From Blastomyces gilchristii SLH14081 (Eukaryota; Ascomycota; Eurotiomycetes; Onygenales; Ajellomycetaceae): DNA of 64,000 nt. The notes under the pieces were generated by a model that was not told the DNA's origin, searched no databases, and was given only the letters and a program-made list of their open reading frames with translations. This document shows, in pieces, positions 1-10,727 of the stretch. Each line of letters opens with the position of its first letter. Within the stretch, counting starts at the first letter, position 1. Made by a program: the position numbers and the translations under genes. Location of the stretch: contig NW_003101679.1 in assembly GCF_000003855.2 (NCBI RefSeq), positions 1,581,037 through 1,645,036 of the forward strand. Direction: 5' to 3'.

Positions 1-1430
1 TTTAATACCAGATACTGCTGCTAATCTTACAGTGAGAATGATGACTTCTTCACCTGTTCTCAAGTTCTCTACTACACAGTATATCAACTCTATCTTTTTC
101 TCAAGATTCTTCTGATGAAACTCTTCAGATTTCTCTATCACTGTCTCTTCATTAGTGAGACAGTACTGTCACATCTGAGTAACTCAGTCAATGAGAGAAT
201 TGTTTTCTCTCAATTACAGAAGATCTAGAATGATGTTCTCATCTATGATATTAACAGTATAAAGAAGCAGACTGCTCTTCTTGAAGATTTCTTCTAAGTC
301 AGTGATCACACACTTCACTTGAATTATATTAAAATAATGATATTTCATTTCATCAGTAAATTTTACATGATCTGACAGATCTATCTTCTTTCAACTCTTT
401 ATTAAAGAAAAGAAATAGAATATGAAGTTAATATCTACTCTGAAGTCAAGTAGGTATCTCACTGATATCTCTCTATTCAGAGTATTCATTGTGATTGTAA
501 TATGAACTTGAAGATGTGAGAATTATTAATTCTTTATTTCTTTCTCTTTTTTATCTTCTACAGACACATTCATCAGAAGAGAAGTTAACTTTAAGAAGAG
601 ATCTTCTTAATTTCTTCTCTTCTTAAGCTTCTTATAATTACTAGCATAGTAATCATCAGCTCTGCAGTTAAAGCAGAGATCTTTATTAAATCTTTTTTAA
701 TACTTCTTTACAGTGAGTAAAGAATCAGAATACTTGAAATTCTTCTTTACATTCTCTACACTAAAACTATCATGATACTGTTTAGATTCTATTACTAATT
801 ACTTAGAAGAGATCTTATTAGTCTTTTTCTCAGAGTATTAATTATTCAAATAGATGCAGAAAGTTAAATTAATAAGCTCAGTATAATTGATTAATGAACT
901 CTGATACTGTGATATTATTATTTATATCTTATAAGTCAGCTTTATGAGATTAAACTGTATCTTTAATTAATTCAAATCATCAGTCAAGTTCTTTCAATAT
1001 TCTTTAAATCTTGTATTGAAATTGAAAGAATTCTTATCATCTTATTAATGTAATGAGTTGAAACACTGTATTACTGTAAAGCTGTGATTACAGTAATCTT
1101 TAATCTGACTTAGTAGAAAGTCTTTGAATTCTTTTCAAGTAATGATAGTATTAATACACTTAAGTTCTCTCTTCTTAATAATTCAAGTAGTTACAGAGAT
1201 GTCTTCAAGAAGGTTGACAGTGTATATTACTCATATCTTATGAGTATTAAACTGACTCAGATTAAGATGAAATTTCTGTTCAAGAATACAGATAAAGTTG
1301 TGAAATTCAGACAATATATTTCTCTTATAATTTGAAGAATCTTCAATCTCAATCTCTCTATCTTCATGATAGATGTAGGTGTGTAGAGGCTGTGATGATG
1401 ATAGAGCAATTGAAGAGCTCATATCAAAGT
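1..1430 (-). pseudogene. Gag (and start of protease region) of gypsy-1, decayed
   Basis: The longest clean piece is 63 codons (1422-1231, minus), followed by Gag-like, hydrophilic sequence broken by in-frame stops. Near 680-635 the minus strand reads CFNCRADDYYASNYKK: the first two Cys of a nucleocapsid CCHC knuckle with the expected spacing, while the His and last Cys positions read Tyr, as G-to-A changes would give. Gag packages the element RNA in the cytoplasm. The part nearest position 1 lies where a protease would follow, but no D[ST]G motif was seen. Strand and Gag identity are fairly secure; exact ends are not. Confidence 0.5.
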
Positions 1431-1985
1431 GTGCAGTGAGTTCAGAAATCTCAGATTTCTTCTAAGATAGAGATGTATATACTCTAGATAATAATGTGAA
1501 GTTTCTTTCAGAGAGTGAAGTCAGATTGATTTCAGTATTAATGTATGAGATCATATCAGTCTGTTAATAAAGCTTGACTGATTCAAACTTATAATCAGAT
1601 TAAGTGATTTGAATTATAATATAACAGAACTAAAGTAGTGACTAGTTAGTAGTATTATATAGAGATAGTTATTTAAGAAACTGTATAAGTGAGCTTGACT
1701 ATCTTGCTTAAATAGTGAGCTCATGAAGTACAAGATTATTGTAAGCATATCACAGATATGATACTTAGTATACTAAGAAGATTGTATGAGAAATACAGTA
1801 ACTCTTGTATATATTTCTATAGAAGAAAAAACAAATCACTGACTTCTTTAATAAGAAGTCAGCATCTAGCTATTCTATATAGATAATGAGTGAATACTCT
1901 TCTTCTATTCTATAAGTGAGAATAGCTGAAGTAATACCTCAGTGACATCTCACTGCTATGAAAGAGTAATCTGCTAATCTCATAT
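1431..1985 (-). other. Leader and inner part of gypsy-1 5' LTR, boundary not resolved
   Basis: No coding signal. AT-rich with short inverted repeats: CTGACTTC...GAAGTCAG around 1839-1863 and AGCTATTCT...AGAATAGCT between about 1867 and 1927. It sits between the Gag start and the GC-richer outer LTR edge, so it should hold the primer-binding site and most of the LTR. I could not place the inner LTR end because the second LTR is outside the window. Confidence 0.35.
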
Positions 1986-2159
1986 AGAAGCAGGGTTCTC
2001 ATATTCGTCAATCGGATCTTTCTATATTATATCCGTATGATGTCATAGAGTGGTTAGAAACCGGTTTGAACAACCTGCGGGATGAATGAAATCATCCGCA
2101 TGGAAGTGATGAGCTGTGTGAAACCGCAACAGGGCCTTGGCGCGTCCAGGGGCGTGACA
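1986..2159 (-). repeat. GC-richer island, probably outer end of gypsy-1 5' LTR
   Basis: Abrupt change to CG-, CC- and GG-containing sequence (for example GGCGCGTCC and CCGGTTTG) flanked on both sides by CG-free DNA. Its right end, read on the minus strand, starts TGTCACGCCCC, a plausible LTR start. Some open frame runs through it (minus and plus), but no known domain is visible. Alternative: a low-copy remnant of the LINE 5' region. I favour the LTR edge because all other LTR elements here keep CG at their outermost ends. Confidence 0.45.
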
Positions 2160-2163
2160 TGAA

Positions 2164-2895
2164 ACTCAAATTGCATTTATTCTTGTCTTCAAATTGCATT
2201 TGAATAAAAAGTTGATTTTGTACTTCTTCAGGAACCGAATTTTGATGCTGAGCAAAAATACATCATTTCTCATTCAAGCTACTACTGCTTTCTATCTCAA
2301 AAGTCTGAGATAAAGTCAAGAGTAGTGATCTATGAAAGAAAGAGATCAAGATATTAATTTAATCTAAGATTTGATATCATGTCTGACTCTGATATTCTAG
2401 TGAGTGATATTATAGATAAAGAGAATGAGTTTGATACTATACAGCTTATAAATATCTATAATGAAAAGTCATTAAAGAAAAATAACAATATCTGAACAAT
2501 TAATAGAGGATTTTTGAACATAACTCTGTTAAAAAACTCTATAATTGTAGAAGATTTCAATGCACATTATCTCTGATGAAATTCAGAATACAAAAGAGTA
2601 GTAAGAGCAGATAAACTAGTGAAATAGATCTTTGAGCATTCGATGAATCTAGTTAACAAGTCTGATCAACAAACATTCTTTAGAAAAGGCATGAAACAGA
2701 AATCTATTATAGATCTAATCTTCATGTCACAAAATCTAATTGAAAAAAGACTTATAAACTGAGTTATTAATTCAAATGAGACATCAGAATCAGGTCATAA
2801 GATTATTTAATTTGATATTGAACTGAGTGAAAAACAAAGGAGTGAAAACCCTCTTCTCTCTAATCAGTATAACTTTGAAAAAGCCGATTGAAAAG
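2164..2895 (+). pseudogene. LINE ORF2 endonuclease domain (copy 1)
   Basis: Exonuclease-endonuclease-phosphatase fold domain that nicks target DNA for target-primed reverse transcription. The plus frame reads VDFVLLQEPNFD near 2209-2245 (the LLQEP box carries the catalytic Glu), then VEDFNAH (from the usual GDFNAH) near 2545, a block with RVVRADKLV and SIIDLIFMSQNL, and finally ETSESGHKII, the family's SDH box with Asp changed to Gly. In-frame TGA codons stand where Trp is expected (two adjacent ones after DFNAHYL, where relatives have WW). The frame is cut at 2900 by LTR-A copy 1 and resumes at 9083. No functional product is possible. Confidence 0.82.
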
Positions 2896-2900
2896 CAGTT
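2896..2900. repeat. Target-site duplication CAGTT, left of LTR-A copy 1
   Basis: CAGTT directly precedes the LTR start at 2901 and recurs directly after the other LTR at 9078-9082. A 5-bp duplication is usual for Ty3/gypsy integrases and fixes both element ends. Confidence 0.9.
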
Positions 2901-3705
2901 TATAGCGGGCTGCGCCCGATTAGACTGGCCGCCAGGACCATGAATTTCATGTTTGGTCCCATTTGGTCTGGTCTCATACATTTCTTGGCGTGAATCCCGC
3001 TGGGACTAGCCATCAAAAAAACATGCAAAGTGACTATATATCAGATCTTAAAATGAAACCATGACTTGAAAAAAATGAGAAAGTGATCCCATTTGATTCC
3101 ATTTAGTCCCATTCTTGGCATAAAGTTACTATTTTTAGACATTTTAAGATTTTTTTTAGACTATTTTTAATTTTTTAAAAAGTAACACTTTTTGGTAATG
3201 CTCAAATGAGATTTAAAGTCATTTAAAGCAATAAAAATAATTTAAATTGAGAAGTGGAAATCATGATCTCATTTGGAAAATGTGACAAGAGTAGACAGTA
3301 AGTCCCACTGGGACAGTATGAAACTACTATCTAATGTTAAAACTGTGTAATGGGATCAGTCGAATTGGTAATGGGACTATCAAAAAATCTGGTCCTGGTC
3401 CCAGACACGGTCACACGGTCAGTCTACGCCCGATCATCATATAGACTTTTCCATTACACTCCATAGATTCCGCCGAAAGCTCCGATTCTCAGTCATTCTC
3501 GATCGCCGATCCTCGGCCGAAAAACCCACGGAATTCCTATTCTTCCACCCCGAAGCTCCACCGCGTATGCACTGCATACACATATAAATATTCACTTCAT
3601 TTGCTGATTCTCACACTTTCTCTTTCTTTGTCTTCTTTAACATTTTTCACTTTGTTATATAAGACCTATATATTATATCAATCTATTCAGTGTAGGTCTC
3701 TTACA
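2901..3705 (+). repeat. 5' LTR of LTR-A copy 1 (MITE inserted)
   Basis: LTR sequence 2901-2920 continues at 3427 after a 506-bp MITE and 8-bp duplication, and ends CTCTTACA at 3705. Without the MITE it is about 291 bp, the same as the 3' LTR. The outer half keeps many CG sites (GATCGCCGATCCTCGGCCG near 3500-3518), while the inner end (TTCAGTGTAGGTC) is mutated; the 3' LTR shows the opposite. A TATAAGACC box-like stretch near 3657 recurs in all copies. Confidence 0.92.
2921..3426 (-). mobile_element. hAT MITE-1 (506 bp, non-autonomous)
   Basis: Starts TAGACTGGCCG and ends CGGTCAGTCTA, flanked by perfect 8-bp duplications CGCCCGAT at 2913-2920 and 3427-3434, the signature of hAT transposition. 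It has no coding capacity. The first ~110 bp and last ~40 bp match the ends of the 5.7-kb hAT elements in this window, so hAT transposase is the likely mover. It is little mutated compared with its surroundings (keeps GTCCCATTTGG, CCCGCTGGGAC). It carries the GTAACACTTTTTGGTAATGC double motif at 3182-3201. Orientation is given relative to hAT transposase. Confidence 0.93.
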
Positions 3706-3987
3706 CTTGAAAAACATTCATTATCTTCTCATTAGAAAGAATTACTCATTGAGAAGATATTCAAACATGTAATGACATGTAAGAAATAGAGAAATAATTA
3801 AACAGTTAAGTGAACACTGAGTCTCTAGATAAAAGCTTGCTTATCAGTCACTCTGGCCCTGTAACAAGATCTTATAAGAGAATATCAGTAAAAGATCTGA
3901 GAGTTCTGACACAGATGTATGAGATATTCATACAATTATACTTCTTTCAATTTCACAGATATCATACATCTGATGATTGATATAATC
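3706..3987 (+). other. LTR-A copy 1 leader
   Basis: Untranslated stretch between the 5' LTR and the Gag start. It holds two copies of TTCTCATTAGAAA/ATTACTCATTGAGAAG-type hairpin sequence (about 3730-3760). No clear tRNA primer-binding site (a TGG box) directly follows the LTR; decay may have removed it. Confidence 0.5.
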
Positions 3988-5130
3988 ATGTCTAATGATA
4001 ATATGAGAGGACTCTTGAACATGAGCATAGACACATTGTCACAGTGACTCTGAGCAATGTTGAAATTACAATAATAATAAATAGCTGATATGCATGTGAC
4101 TCAAAAACATCAATATGAAGAGATTCAATAATTATCTCAGTAAGAAGTCTCTGCACAGATAATTTCAACACTGACAGAATCAAATATAAATATAATGTGA
4201 ACACTGAAGAAATACTTAAATGCTTCTGCATATTTCAATGCTTCTGATCTCACTCTCTATTTATCATGAAGATTGAAAATGCTTGCAAAACTAAGTGTAG
4301 ATGAGAATGTCATCAGTTTATTAATCAATCAAGATTGATATATCAATGAATAATTGAAGAATTACATGAAACAGAAGTTTCATTCATGAATGAAAGCATG
4401 TGAATCAGTATTGCGAATATCTGATAACATCATCAAACATCTCAATGTTCTGTTCTGAGACACTGCTATACAACAGAAGACATTAGATTAGTTACAGAGT
4501 GCTCAACAGAGAAATACTTCTCTCATAATATTTATCTCTGATTTTGACATCAAGATTTTAGAAGCAGGTGATCAATCTTAAGAGAATAGAATAAAGATTA
4601 GCATGCTTAAGAAGACACTAACTTTCAAACTTCTACAGACTCTTATAAGTGTAGACAAAGACTAGACTTATGAAGATTTCTGCATACAACTTCAGATATT
4701 GAATGATCATCTTATCAAGCTCAAAAGTATACAGAACAGTGATAGCAGACATTACATCTCAGTCACTCATACACCTGTGCTGAAGAATAATAATAACAAT
4801 GCAGATGCTATGAACTGAGTAGACTTAAGTGTCTATATACAAGCAAGAGTCTTCACTGTTCAAACAGGCTTTCAAGTTCTCAGAATCACTTCTAAAGAAG
4901 TCACTGACTGATGTCAATATAAGATATGTATCAATTGTAATCAATCAGAACACATTGTCTTCAACTGTCAATCAGTCTATGTATCTTCTCACTTGAGAGG
5001 AAGATCAGTGTCTTCTCACTCAAAGAATGAATCAGTGCCTGTCCGCGCCAATCACATTGCATTGAAGAAAGATTCAGAAGACAACTATGAAAATACTCTG
5101 ATGAAACAGAGAAAAGATTAGCTTCTGTTC
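3988..5130 (+). pseudogene. LTR-A copy 1 Gag
   Basis: Structural capsid/nucleocapsid protein of the chromovirus. The start ATG at 3988 gives MSNDNMRGLLNM, the start also seen in copy 5 (48889, minus) and, mutated, in copies 2 and 3. A run of Gln codons follows, mostly decayed to TAA. The C-terminal part has a full CCHC knuckle, CINCNQSEHIVFNC at 4927-4968 (CX2CX4HX4C). The middle matches the best preserved Gag stretch of copy 3 (25607-25383, minus). Stops every few dozen codons make it a pseudogene. Confidence 0.85.
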
Positions 5131-5189
5131 AAATTTATAAACACAAGCTTGAAGAGGCCAGACAATAACAATTTAAAGAGAAAATAGCA

Positions 5190-8100
5190 ATGAATATGAT
5201 TCTTATATCTACTGTGATTGATAACATGTATAATATGAAAGCCATTATAGACAGTGATCTATGTCATTATATAATGATTAAATCTTCAGTTGTAAGATAT
5301 TATAATCTTCAGTGTATTCTCTTATCAAATCTCTGACTTCTTGCAGAATTCAATGACTCAAAGAATGTTTACATCTGTTACATGATGAAGCTAAACATAG
5401 ATGTTGAAGAACATCAATGTGAAGATGCCTATGTATATGAACTTGATAATCTTGATTATAATCTTATATTAGAACTTATCTGACTGTCTGAACAAGGCAT
5501 CTTATTAAATGTTCAAAACAGAAGCTTAATATTCTGTAACAATGATAAAGTTCATGAAGATGACATTTACAAGACTATAAATCTGACACAGATCTCTGTT
5601 AACACTTATGAAATGTTTTAAAAAAGAAGTCACTGAAAAGATCACTGATAGCAGAATTATAGAGCAATCTATTTCATCAGTCTGACTGATATCAAGAAAG
5701 TCTTAGAAAAGTTATCCTGTACTACAATAATAGATTCTTATACAAAACTCTCTCAATAATATCATGAATATCTAGATGTCTTCTGACAAGATAATATTAT
5801 GAATATACCTCTCTTACAAAGCCTAGGAGTGGATCACAGTATCAAGTTAGAAAAGAAGAATGATAAGAACTCTGAGTCATTATAAGGCTCTCTTTATAAT
5901 ATATCTTGAGATGAACTCCTTCTTCTTCAGAAGACACTCAATAATCTGTTAAATAAGAAATTCATACATGTTAGTAACTCTTTCACTGCAGCTTCTATTC
6001 TCTTTGCAAAGAAATCAGATGAAGAACTTCAATTCTGTGTAAACTATTGAGAATTGAACAGATTAATCAAGAAGAACTGCTATTCTTTATCTCTTATCAA
6101 TGAAACCCTAGCTTGTATCAGACAAGCTCAATAATTTATAAAACTAGATATTATCACTGCATTTCATAAGATTCATATCACTGAAGAAGATGAATGACTT
6201 ACAGTATTTCAAACATGTTATAATCTGTTTGAATGAGTAGTCACACTCTTTGAACTGGCTAGTGTTCTCAGTACATTTCAGAAGTATATCAACTGAGCAC
6301 TCTGAGATTTTCTTAACAAATTTGCATCTGCATATCTCAATGACATTCTTATTTTCACTGATAAGTTCAGAAAAGAATATCAAGAACACATGTGAAGAGT
6401 ATTATAACAATTACAAGAAGCAGAACTATCAATAGATATTAATAAGTGTGATTTTGAAGTCAAGAGTACAAAATATCTCAGTTTTATCATAGAAGCTGAC
6501 AAGGGGTTTTAAATGAATTCTGAGAAAGTCTTCATCATTCTTGAATGAGAAGCTCCATGTACTGTGAAGAATGTATAAAGCTTCATCAGATTTACTAACT
6601 TCTATCAGCATTTTATAAGAAACTTCTCAAATATCATGAGATCACTTACAGAACTCACTAAGAAGAACTCAGTATTTCAATGATTAGCAGACACTGATGC
6701 TGTATTTACATAGATAAAGAAGATGTTCATTAATACATCTCTGCTAATGATATTTATCTCTCACTATGAAACAGTTATTGAAGCTGACTTCTCTGACTAT
6801 ATTACAGAGAGAGCTATATTACAATATAATAATAAAGATGTCTTACAATCATACATCTTCATGTCTAAGAAGTTGAGCCCTGTTAAATACAACTATGAGA
6901 TCTATGACAAGAAACTTCTCATAATTATACACTGTCTAGAGAAATGGGACTCTGAACTCTGAAGTGTCTTCAAATTTGAAATAATTATAGATTATAAGAA
7001 TCTCAAACACTTCACTATCATCTACAAGCTTATCAAATGACAGATGTGATGGTTCAAGCTATTAAGCTGTTTTCATTTCATAATACACTACCATCTCAGC
7101 AGTCAGAACTCAATGACAGATGCTCTCTCATAACAAGAGCAAGATATATCATTCAATGTAACAGATACATGTTGAATGAACTCAGAACACCAGCTTTTAA
7201 ATTCAAAGATATTAGTTGATCAAGATGAAACAACTCATGACACTATACATACTTCTCTGATTAGAACTGTCACTGATATCTCAACTTCTTTCAAACCTAT
7301 ACTAGATGAATTGTGACATACAATAGCTCAAACTGATGAACTTCTTTAAATACTCACTGAAGTAGTATATTAAGAAGCACTCTGATTCCCTTCAGAACTA
7401 CATATAAGAATTGACATCTCAGAATACTCAATTAATAACAATAATATTCTGTAATTCTGTGAATAACACTGAGTCTCTCACTCTGAACTTTTATGCACCT
7501 GGATAATGCAAGAGATGCATGATTCTCATATGACTGATTATTCAGATTATGAATAACTGTATTGAATAATCTCTTAAGAGTTCTACTAATCTGAGATATC
7601 AAACAGCATCAGATGTTTTGTCTGAAACTGTAACTGTTATTCTTTCATCATCTAATAAAAGAACTGTAGAAAAGATCTGCTGAAATCACTCAATATCTCT
7701 GATAGAATCTGATAAGATGTGATAATTAACTTTGCTATTGATCTCTCTGAGAGCAAGAGTTATAAAAATATTCTGGTCATTGTGAACTGATTGAGTAAAG
7801 ATGTAATATTGAAATCTTGTAATAAGATAAATACTGAATAAGTCACTGAAGCTTTTCTACAGAGCTCATTCTATTGAATATATGAATTGCTGAGATCTAT
7901 AGTATCAGATCAGAGCTGTCAATTCATGAGTACTCTCTGAACAAGAATCTGTCAAGTTCTCAAGATTATATACTATTTATCAACTGTCTATCACTCTGAG
8001 ACTGATGATGTGTCAGAACAGATAATTCAGACTGTAAAGAATTATCTTTATAAGTTCTGCAATCACTTATAAGACAATTGACATAATCTTCCTCTACACA

Positions 8101-8765
8101 CAGAGGTCACTATTAGCAGCTGAGATGCTGTCTCAACAGATGTAAGCCTGTTCTTCCTTACACACAGTTATCATATAAAAGTATTGAATCTTCTACAAAT
8201 CATACATTTCACACTGAACTCTCACAGTGCAATTCAGATCACTGATAATATAGTAACAAAGCTCTGAGATGCCTGTGACTGATCAGAGGCCTTCATAGCA
8301 ACTGTGAAACAAGATTAAGAGAATTAAATCAATGTTCACTGAGATCCTGCCAAGTAATATAAGATAGAAGACTTGATGTGATTGAATCTCAAGAATATAC
8401 AGATCACATATTCATCTTATACACTGAATTACTGTTATATCAAGTATAAAGTGATAGAAGTTCTAGATAGTCATAACTACTGTTTTGATACATTATCAGA
8501 GATTCATAATGTCTTTTGTATGAGCTTGCTCTGCTGTGCTGTTACTGATCTGTTCTCTTCTCAACTGATTTCTAACTGACAGCTGTCAGGAATCATAGAA
8601 GAAGATAATAAACTTGAATGAGAGATTGAAGATATTCTTGATGAGAGACTCTGCAGCTGTGGCTGATAATATCTTGTAAAATGAGTCAGCTATAATTGTT
8701 TGACCTGAACTCTGAGTTCTGTGTTATCTGAGACTGCAGCTCTTGACTGATAGAAACTACATATG
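5190..8765 (+). pseudogene. LTR-A copy 1 Pol: protease, RT, RNase H, integrase, chromodomain
   Basis: Order on the plus strand: aspartic protease near 5230-5300 (D-S-G now D-S-D), reverse transcriptase about 5880-6480 with YLND at 6333-6344 where the family has YLDD, RNase H (6723-6960, with [18 protein letters not shown]), integrase with IVSDQSCQF at 7899-7925 and YHSETDDVSEQ near 7988-8020, a GPY/F-like C-terminal module (8382-8579), and a chromodomain at about 8611-8760 (ILDER...YLVKWVSY when TGA is read as Trp). Chromodomains steer integration to heterochromatin, which suits a region built of nested insertions. The enzyme set copies element RNA to DNA and inserts it; here catalytic Asp-to-Asn changes and many stops make it dead. 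Confidence 0.88.
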
Positions 8766-8786
8766 ATTAGAAAAGAGAGGGACTAA

Positions 8787-9077
8787 TGTAACAGACTGTG
8801 TCTGATCATTATATAGACTATTTCATTACACTTCATAGATTTCATCAAAAGCTCTGATTCTCAGTCATTCTCAATCACTGATTCTCAGCTGAAAAATTCA
8901 CAGAATTCCTATTCTTCTGCTCTGAAGCTTCACCGCGTACACATCACATACAAGTATAAATATTCACTCTGATTGTCAATTCTCACACTTTCTCTTTCTT
9001 TTCCTTCTTTAACATTTTTCACTTTGTTATATAAGACCTATATATTATACTGATCTATTCGGCGTAGGCCTCTTACA
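8787..9077 (+). repeat. 3' LTR of LTR-A copy 1
   Basis: 291 bp from TGTAACAGAC (decayed TGTGGCGGGC) to CTCTTACA. Its start is heavily mutated (TGTGTCTGATC for TGCGCCCGATC) but its outer end keeps TTCGGCGTAGGCC, the mirror image of the 5' LTR. CAGTT follows at 9078-9082. Confidence 0.93.
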
Positions 9078-9082
9078 CAGTT

Positions 9083-10296
9083 GAAGAAAGTATAAAACTG
9101 TTAAAATCTGTAAAGAAGAGTGAGCTATATTAAAGTCTCAGTCAAGATATCTCAAATGAAATACTTTAGAATAGAGTAAAGCTCATTACATCTATTATTC
9201 TAACAAGTGTTAGAGATAATATTTCAAAGAAAAAGTCTTCTGAGTATTTCAAATCTTGATGAAATGAGAATATCACATCTAAAAGAAAACAATTAGCTTC
9301 TGCTAGAAGAGATTGAAAGAATAATATAATATCTGATGAAGAGTTCAAAGCTGTCAGAAATGAATATTTTTCAGATATTAAAAGAGCTAAAACAGACTGC
9401 TGAAACAAATTTCTTGAAGAAGCACAAGAAAAAAAAGTGTTTAAAGCTTTCAACTACACTGAAACAAGAAGTGTAGCAAAACTTCCAGCCTTAGAATATG
9501 AGTTTCAGAATGAATCATATACAGCAAATTTCTTTGAGAAAAATTGTCAAGCTTTTATAAGAATTTTCTTTCAAAACTTATCAGACTCAGATTCAGAGAA
9601 AGAGAATATATCACTTTATAACTATATTGATGAAAATGACTGAGAATGATCTGAACTTATACAAGATGAATTAGAGTCAGCTATCTTCTTAAGTTCAATT
9701 AAAACTGCTGTAGAATCTGATTCAATCAATCACTTAATCATTCAAAATACATATTTCTACTTAAAGAATGAATATTTTGAGCTCTTTTTCAATCTCTTGA
9801 AAAATAAGTATCATTCTGAATGCTGGAGATAAGTCACTGAAGTGATTCTTGTAAAATCTAATAGAAAACCTTTAATTTCTAAGTTATATAGAGTAATATC
9901 TCTATTGAACTGTCTAGAAAAGGTTTTAGAAAAGATAATAGCTACTCAACTATCTTTTATAAGCTCTATTAATGATTCTCTTCTATTTAGTGAATAAATA
10001 AGAGATAGAAAACAATGATCTGCAATTGACACTATTCTCTCAGTTATTTATGATATTTAAATAGCAAAGCATGAAGATCTGGTCTCAACTGCAGTTTTTA
10101 TTGATATAAAAGATACATTTGATCATATTTCAAAGTCAAAGATAAAGAAGACTTTAAAGATATTAAAACTGTCACTTTCTCTAATAAAATGAGTTAACTG
10201 TTTTATATCTAAAAGAATCATACAACTATTCTTTAATGAAATGAAATAAGATAAGACTGGGATAAAAATAGAAGTACTGCAAGAATCTTCAATCTT
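9083..10296 (+). pseudogene. LINE copy 1: ORF2 linker and N-terminal reverse transcriptase
   Basis: Continues the LINE frame interrupted at 2895. The clearest piece (9437-9643) reads KAFNYTETRSVAKLPALEYE, the usual Tad-clade block before the RT. Then follow an SDSINHLII box (from SDG-I), KSNRKPLISKLYRVISLLNCLEK, and FIDIKDTFDH (from FLDIKGAFDH, which holds the first catalytic Asp of RT). The stretch stops at the PQGS box, here LQESS, just before the SINE at 10297. TGA replaces Trp and CAG decays to TAG at several sites. Confidence 0.83.
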
Positions 10297-10619
10297 GCCG
10301 CGGTGGCTGAATGGTTAGTGCGGCCACTCAGTAGCACCTTGGCGTGGGAAATCAAGGCACGCGGGTTCGAAACCCGCAGGGATATATTAAATCCGGAACT
10401 CAAGCACCTCAGGTTTCTAATAAATACAGAGGTGTACAAATCGCTCCAATGAATCACTCTATGTTTCTGAGCTGAGAAGTTATTATCGCATGTATCTAAT
10501 GTCACTTCTTTGTATTTTTCTATGTTCTTGTATCTTGGCGTGTCTCAACACCTGTATTTCCTCCTGTATAATCACACTTGACCTGTATTTAACATCACGC
10601 AAGGACTCATCATAAGCTC
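10297..10619 (+). mobile_element. SINE-1 with tRNA-derived head
   Basis: Begins GCCGCGGTGGCTGAATGG. Box A-like TGGCTGAATGGTTAGTGC lies at 10304-10321 and box B-like GGTTCGAAACC at 10364-10374, inside a perfect T-arm GCGGG-TTCGAAA-CCCGC (10361-10377). The 5' end does not pair with any 3' acceptor strand and the sequence runs on into a shared non-tRNA body (ATATTAAATCCGGAACT...), also present at 63901 onward. It is therefore a Pol III-type SINE, not a tRNA gene. It is well preserved in CG content. The 3' end lies in or beside the N gap; probable mobilisation by the LINE it sits in is inference. Confidence 0.8.
10304..10374 (+). promoter_or_regulatory. Internal RNA polymerase III promoter (boxes A and B) of SINE-1
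   Basis: Box A-like 10304-10321 and box B-like 10364-10374, about 42 bp apart, as in tRNA-type promoters with a longer variable region. Both are unmutated, whereas the box B in SINE-2 has decayed to GAGTTTGAAACCT. Confidence 0.65.
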
Positions 10620-10727
10620 NNNNNNNNNNNNNNNNNNNNNNNNNNNNNNNNNNNNNNNNNNNNNNNNNNNNNNNNNNNNNNNNNNNNNNNNNNNNNNNNN
10701 NNNNNNNNNNNNNNNNNNNNNNNNNNN
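10620..10727. other. Assembly gap (108 N)
   Basis: Run of unknown bases between the SINE body and the LINE RT. It hides the SINE 3' end, its right target duplication and part of the LINE RT palm. Confidence 1.

Larger units (their letters stand above)
1..2159 (-). mobile_element. gypsy-1: 5' portion of a Ty3/gypsy element
   Basis: Minus-strand element entering from the left edge. Read on the minus strand from 2159 it shows an LTR-like start TGTCACGCCCC (complement of the bases ending at 2159), an AT-rich stretch with small hairpins, then a Gag frame with a degenerate CCHC knuckle near 680-635, running on past position 1. The GC-richer outer part (about 1986-2159) agrees with the edge-sparing seen in the other LTR elements here. 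The bases just outside (TGAAA, 2160-2164) would be one copy of the target duplication; the other lies outside the window. Assignment to gypsy rests on Gag layout only; RT is not in view. Confidence 0.6.
2901..9077 (+). mobile_element. LTR-A copy 1: Ty3/gypsy chromovirus
   Basis: Complete structure: 5' LTR (2901-3705, enlarged by a MITE), Gag, Pol, chromodomain and 3' LTR (8787-9077), flanked by CAGTT. The LTR starts TGTGGCGGG (here decayed to TATAGCGGG) and ends CTCTTACA. It belongs to the shorter LTR subfamily of about 280-291 bp, together with copy 5. It is inserted in the LINE endonuclease region in the same orientation. All frames are shattered by TGG-to-TGA and CAA/CAG-to-TAA/TAG changes. 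Confidence 0.93.

Noticed and set aside
9166..9453. 95-codon minus-strand ORF
   Set aside because: Shadow of the plus-strand LINE ORF2 linker, which has recognisable Tad-clade blocks.
10297..10383. Functional tRNA-Ser/Leu-like gene
   Set aside because: Box A, box B and T-arm are good, but the 5' bases do not pair with an acceptor strand, no anticodon arm with a normal loop could be set, and the sequence continues into a body shared with 63901 onward.
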